DNA from: a virus
Length of the DNA: 32,260 bases
Direction: 5' to 3' (one strand)
IMG/VR virus record: IMGVR_UViG_3300023174_000438
Span: 1-32,260 of that record
Shown here: piece after piece, positions 31,030 through 32,260 of the stretch
Position numbering within the stretch: the first letter of the stretch is position 1
Layout of the letters: each line of letters starts with the position of its first letter
Notes under the pieces: generated by a model
The model's database searches: none
What the model was told of the DNA's origin: nothing
Seen by the model: the letters and a program-made list of their open reading frames with translations, nothing else
Program-made: the position numbers and the translations under genes

Positions 31030-32260
31030 ATGAACACAAATAAGGCTTTTTGGACCACTGACGGTGACAATGTTCGCCTATCAATGCCCTTCGGCAAAGT
31101 AGATATTGAAAAAAGAATTGTCTCTGGTTTTGCATCATTAGATAATGTCGACAAACAATTTGACATTGTTACAACAGAAGCATCTATGAATGCTTTTGCA
31201 AAGTTTCGTGGTAATATTCGTGAAATGCACCAACCTTCAGCAGTTGGCAAAATGATTTCATTTAAAGAAGAAAAGTATTTTGATCCAGAATCAAAAAAGT
31301 TTTATAAGGGAATCTATGTTTCTACATATATTTCTAAAGGTGCAAGCGATGCTTGGGAAAAAGTTCTTGACGGAACATATACTGGTTTTTCTATTGGGGG
31401 ACGAATGAATAAATGGGATGATGCATATAATGAAGAACTTGATAAGTCAATCAGAATCATCAAAGACTATGATCTAGTAGAATTATCTTTGGTAGATTCA
31501 CCAGCAAATCAATTTGCAAGCATTATGTCAGTTGAAAAAGTTGATGGCGTAAGCACAATTAAGGGTGACATAGCAAATACCGTTGTAGAAAATGTATTCT
31601 ACGATGAAGAAACAGGAATTGTCCTTACATCTGATGAAGAAACATATGTCAGCCCAGTAAGTGGCAACGAGATGAAAAACATTGGTTTTGTAGAAAAGAA
31701 TGACTTAGATAAAGCAGATATGATAAAATTCTTAGTTGATAGTGCTAAAGGCATTAATACTTCTAAGATTAACAAGGAGGTAAACCCTATGTCAGAAGAT
31801 ACAACAGTTCTTGATGCTCCAGCAGCAGAAGAGACAATAGAAGTATCAACAGAGGTTGCTCCAGAGGCACAACCAACAGAAGCAACAGAGGCAGTAGTAG
31901 AAGCGGAAGCACCAGTTGCTGAAGCAGAAAAATCTGATTCAGTTGTAGAAGATAGTGCTACATCTTCAGTAGAAGATGCAATTCAGACTCCAGAAGAGCC
32001 AGCAGCAGAAGATGCTGAAAAGGCTGACGAAGTAATTGCAAATGCAATTGCAGAAATCAAGGAATCTGTTACTAATGCCTTTGGCGATCTAACAGCAACA
32101 ATTAAGTCACTTAGTGATGAAGTTGCAAATATGAAGAAGTCTCTTGATGCCACAACAACTGATGTAAATCAGATCAAGGGTACTTTTAATGAAATTGGAA
32201 AGAGAGTTGATTCCGTAGAAAAGGACACCGCTTTCCGCAAGTCTGGCGATCTAGGCGAGA
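31030..32260 (+). CDS. HK97-type prohead protease fused to scaffold-like domain, C-terminus cut
   Basis: Residues 1-170 are a prohead protease (peptidase S78/U35 type): GFASLDNVDKQFDIVTTEAS, a likely catalytic His67 in REMHQPSAVGK, GTYTGFSIGGRM, and Ser153 in DLVELSLVDSPAN. It matures the capsid by cleaving scaffold and capsid proteins. Residues about 255-345 are very acidic (Glu/Ala/Pro), followed by a coiled coil (IAEIKESVTNAFGD onwards), a scaffold-like layout. The frame is open for 410 codons to the window edge. A strong internal ribosome site and ATG lie at codon 254. Confidence 0.85.
   Translation, partial: MNTNKAFWTTDGDNVRLSMPFGKVDIEKRIVSGFASLDNVDKQFDIVTTEASMNAFAKFRGNIREMHQPSAVGKMISFKEEKYFDPESKKFYKGIYVSTYISKGASDAWEKVLDGTYTGFSIGGRMNKWDDAYNEELDKSIRIIKDYDLVELSLVDSPANQFASIMSVEKVDGVSTIKGDIANTVVENVFYDEETGIVLTSDEETYVSPVSGNEMKNIGFVEKNDLDKADMIKFLVDSAKGINTSKINKEVNPMSEDTTVLDAPAAEETIEVSTEVAPEAQPTEATEAVVEAEAPVAEAEKSDSVVEDSATSSVEDAIQTPEEPAAEDAEKADEVIANAIAEIKESVTNAFGDLTATIKSLSDEVANMKKSLDATTTDVNQIKGTFNEIGKRVDSVEKDTAFRKSGDLGE
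31789..32260 (+). CDS. Nested in-frame scaffold protein (internal start), C-terminus cut
   Basis: ATG at 31789 is codon 254 of the protease frame and is preceded by AAGGAGG (31774-31780) at 8 nt, the best ribosome site nearby. The protease's own start has none. The product begins MSEDTTVLDAPAAEETIEVS, is acidic, and runs into a coiled coil. Known parallel: the lambda protease/scaffold pair C and Nu3, where the scaffold starts in frame within the protease gene. Separate expression is inferred from the sequence signal. Confidence 0.6.
   Translation, partial: MSEDTTVLDAPAAEETIEVSTEVAPEAQPTEATEAVVEAEAPVAEAEKSDSVVEDSATSSVEDAIQTPEEPAAEDAEKADEVIANAIAEIKESVTNAFGDLTATIKSLSDEVANMKKSLDATTTDVNQIKGTFNEIGKRVDSVEKDTAFRKSGDLGE

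Noticed and set aside
1-32260. tRNA genes, integrase and attachment site
   Set aside because: No cloverleaf, CCA-type ends, recombinase motifs or long perfect repeats of att type were found by eye; absence is not proven without a computed search.

Overview
The window is a piece of a tailed double-stranded DNA phage (or prophage) genome of low GC. The case rests on a PBSX-type portal, an HK97-type prohead protease, many tail-fibre and adhesin proteins, a secreted lysozyme-like endolysin and a field of tiny genes coupled by stop/start overlaps. I infer an actinobacterial host, probably a low-GC freshwater lineage. The clues are TATAAT boxes 6-7 nt before ATG codons (leaderless mRNAs, common in Actinobacteria), TGTGA-N6-TCACA dyads of the CRP/GlxR type, MTRKDY- and DUF6171-type mini-proteins, and a monomeric B12-dependent ribonucleotide reductase. 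This host call is inference.

Layout. (1) 1-3241, minus strand: three operons of 17 mini-genes (33-71 aa). Each operon has an upstream regulatory region (A about 960-1098, B about 2081-2300, C about 3300-3614) carrying consensus DnaA boxes (TTATCCACA) and CRP-like dyads. (2) 3725-4220, plus: three more overlapping mini-genes ending at a terminator. (3) 4456-5409, minus: a 250-aa phage protein of unknown function and a DUF6171-type zinc protein. (4) 5576-5788, plus: a small membrane/coiled-coil protein, then an AT-rich spacer with TATAAC repeats and a strong hairpin at a predicted transcript start. (5) 6091-16020, plus: a host-recognition module with a collagen-like fibre, Ig-like tail proteins and five glycine-rich adhesins. 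The adhesins are one singleton plus four paralogues built on a common N-terminal domain. A DUF6065-type protein sits among them. (6) 16071-16643, minus: secreted endolysin, facing the adhesins across a bidirectional terminator. (7) 16789-23141, plus: more tail proteins, including two long fibres (620 and 758 aa) that share repeat cassettes. (8) 23282-25315: class II ribonucleotide reductase with its own promoter, preceded by a terminator. (9) 25351-32260: a 1198-aa LamG-like tail protein, an unknown protein, the portal, and a prohead protease whose 3' part appears to encode a nested, in-frame scaffold. The last gene runs off the window.

How it works together. Short transcription units are marked by a recurring extended -10 box, typically TGGTATAAT, usually without a recognisable -35. 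Some of these drive apparently leaderless genes. Several others start at a small 5' hairpin. The tail region looks like a large, modular and duplicated receptor-binding repertoire. The most unusual points are the DnaA/CRP-like regulatory modules, the nested scaffold start, the adhesin array, and the reductase in the middle of virion genes. No terminase, major capsid, tape-measure, integrase, tRNA or CRISPR was recognised.
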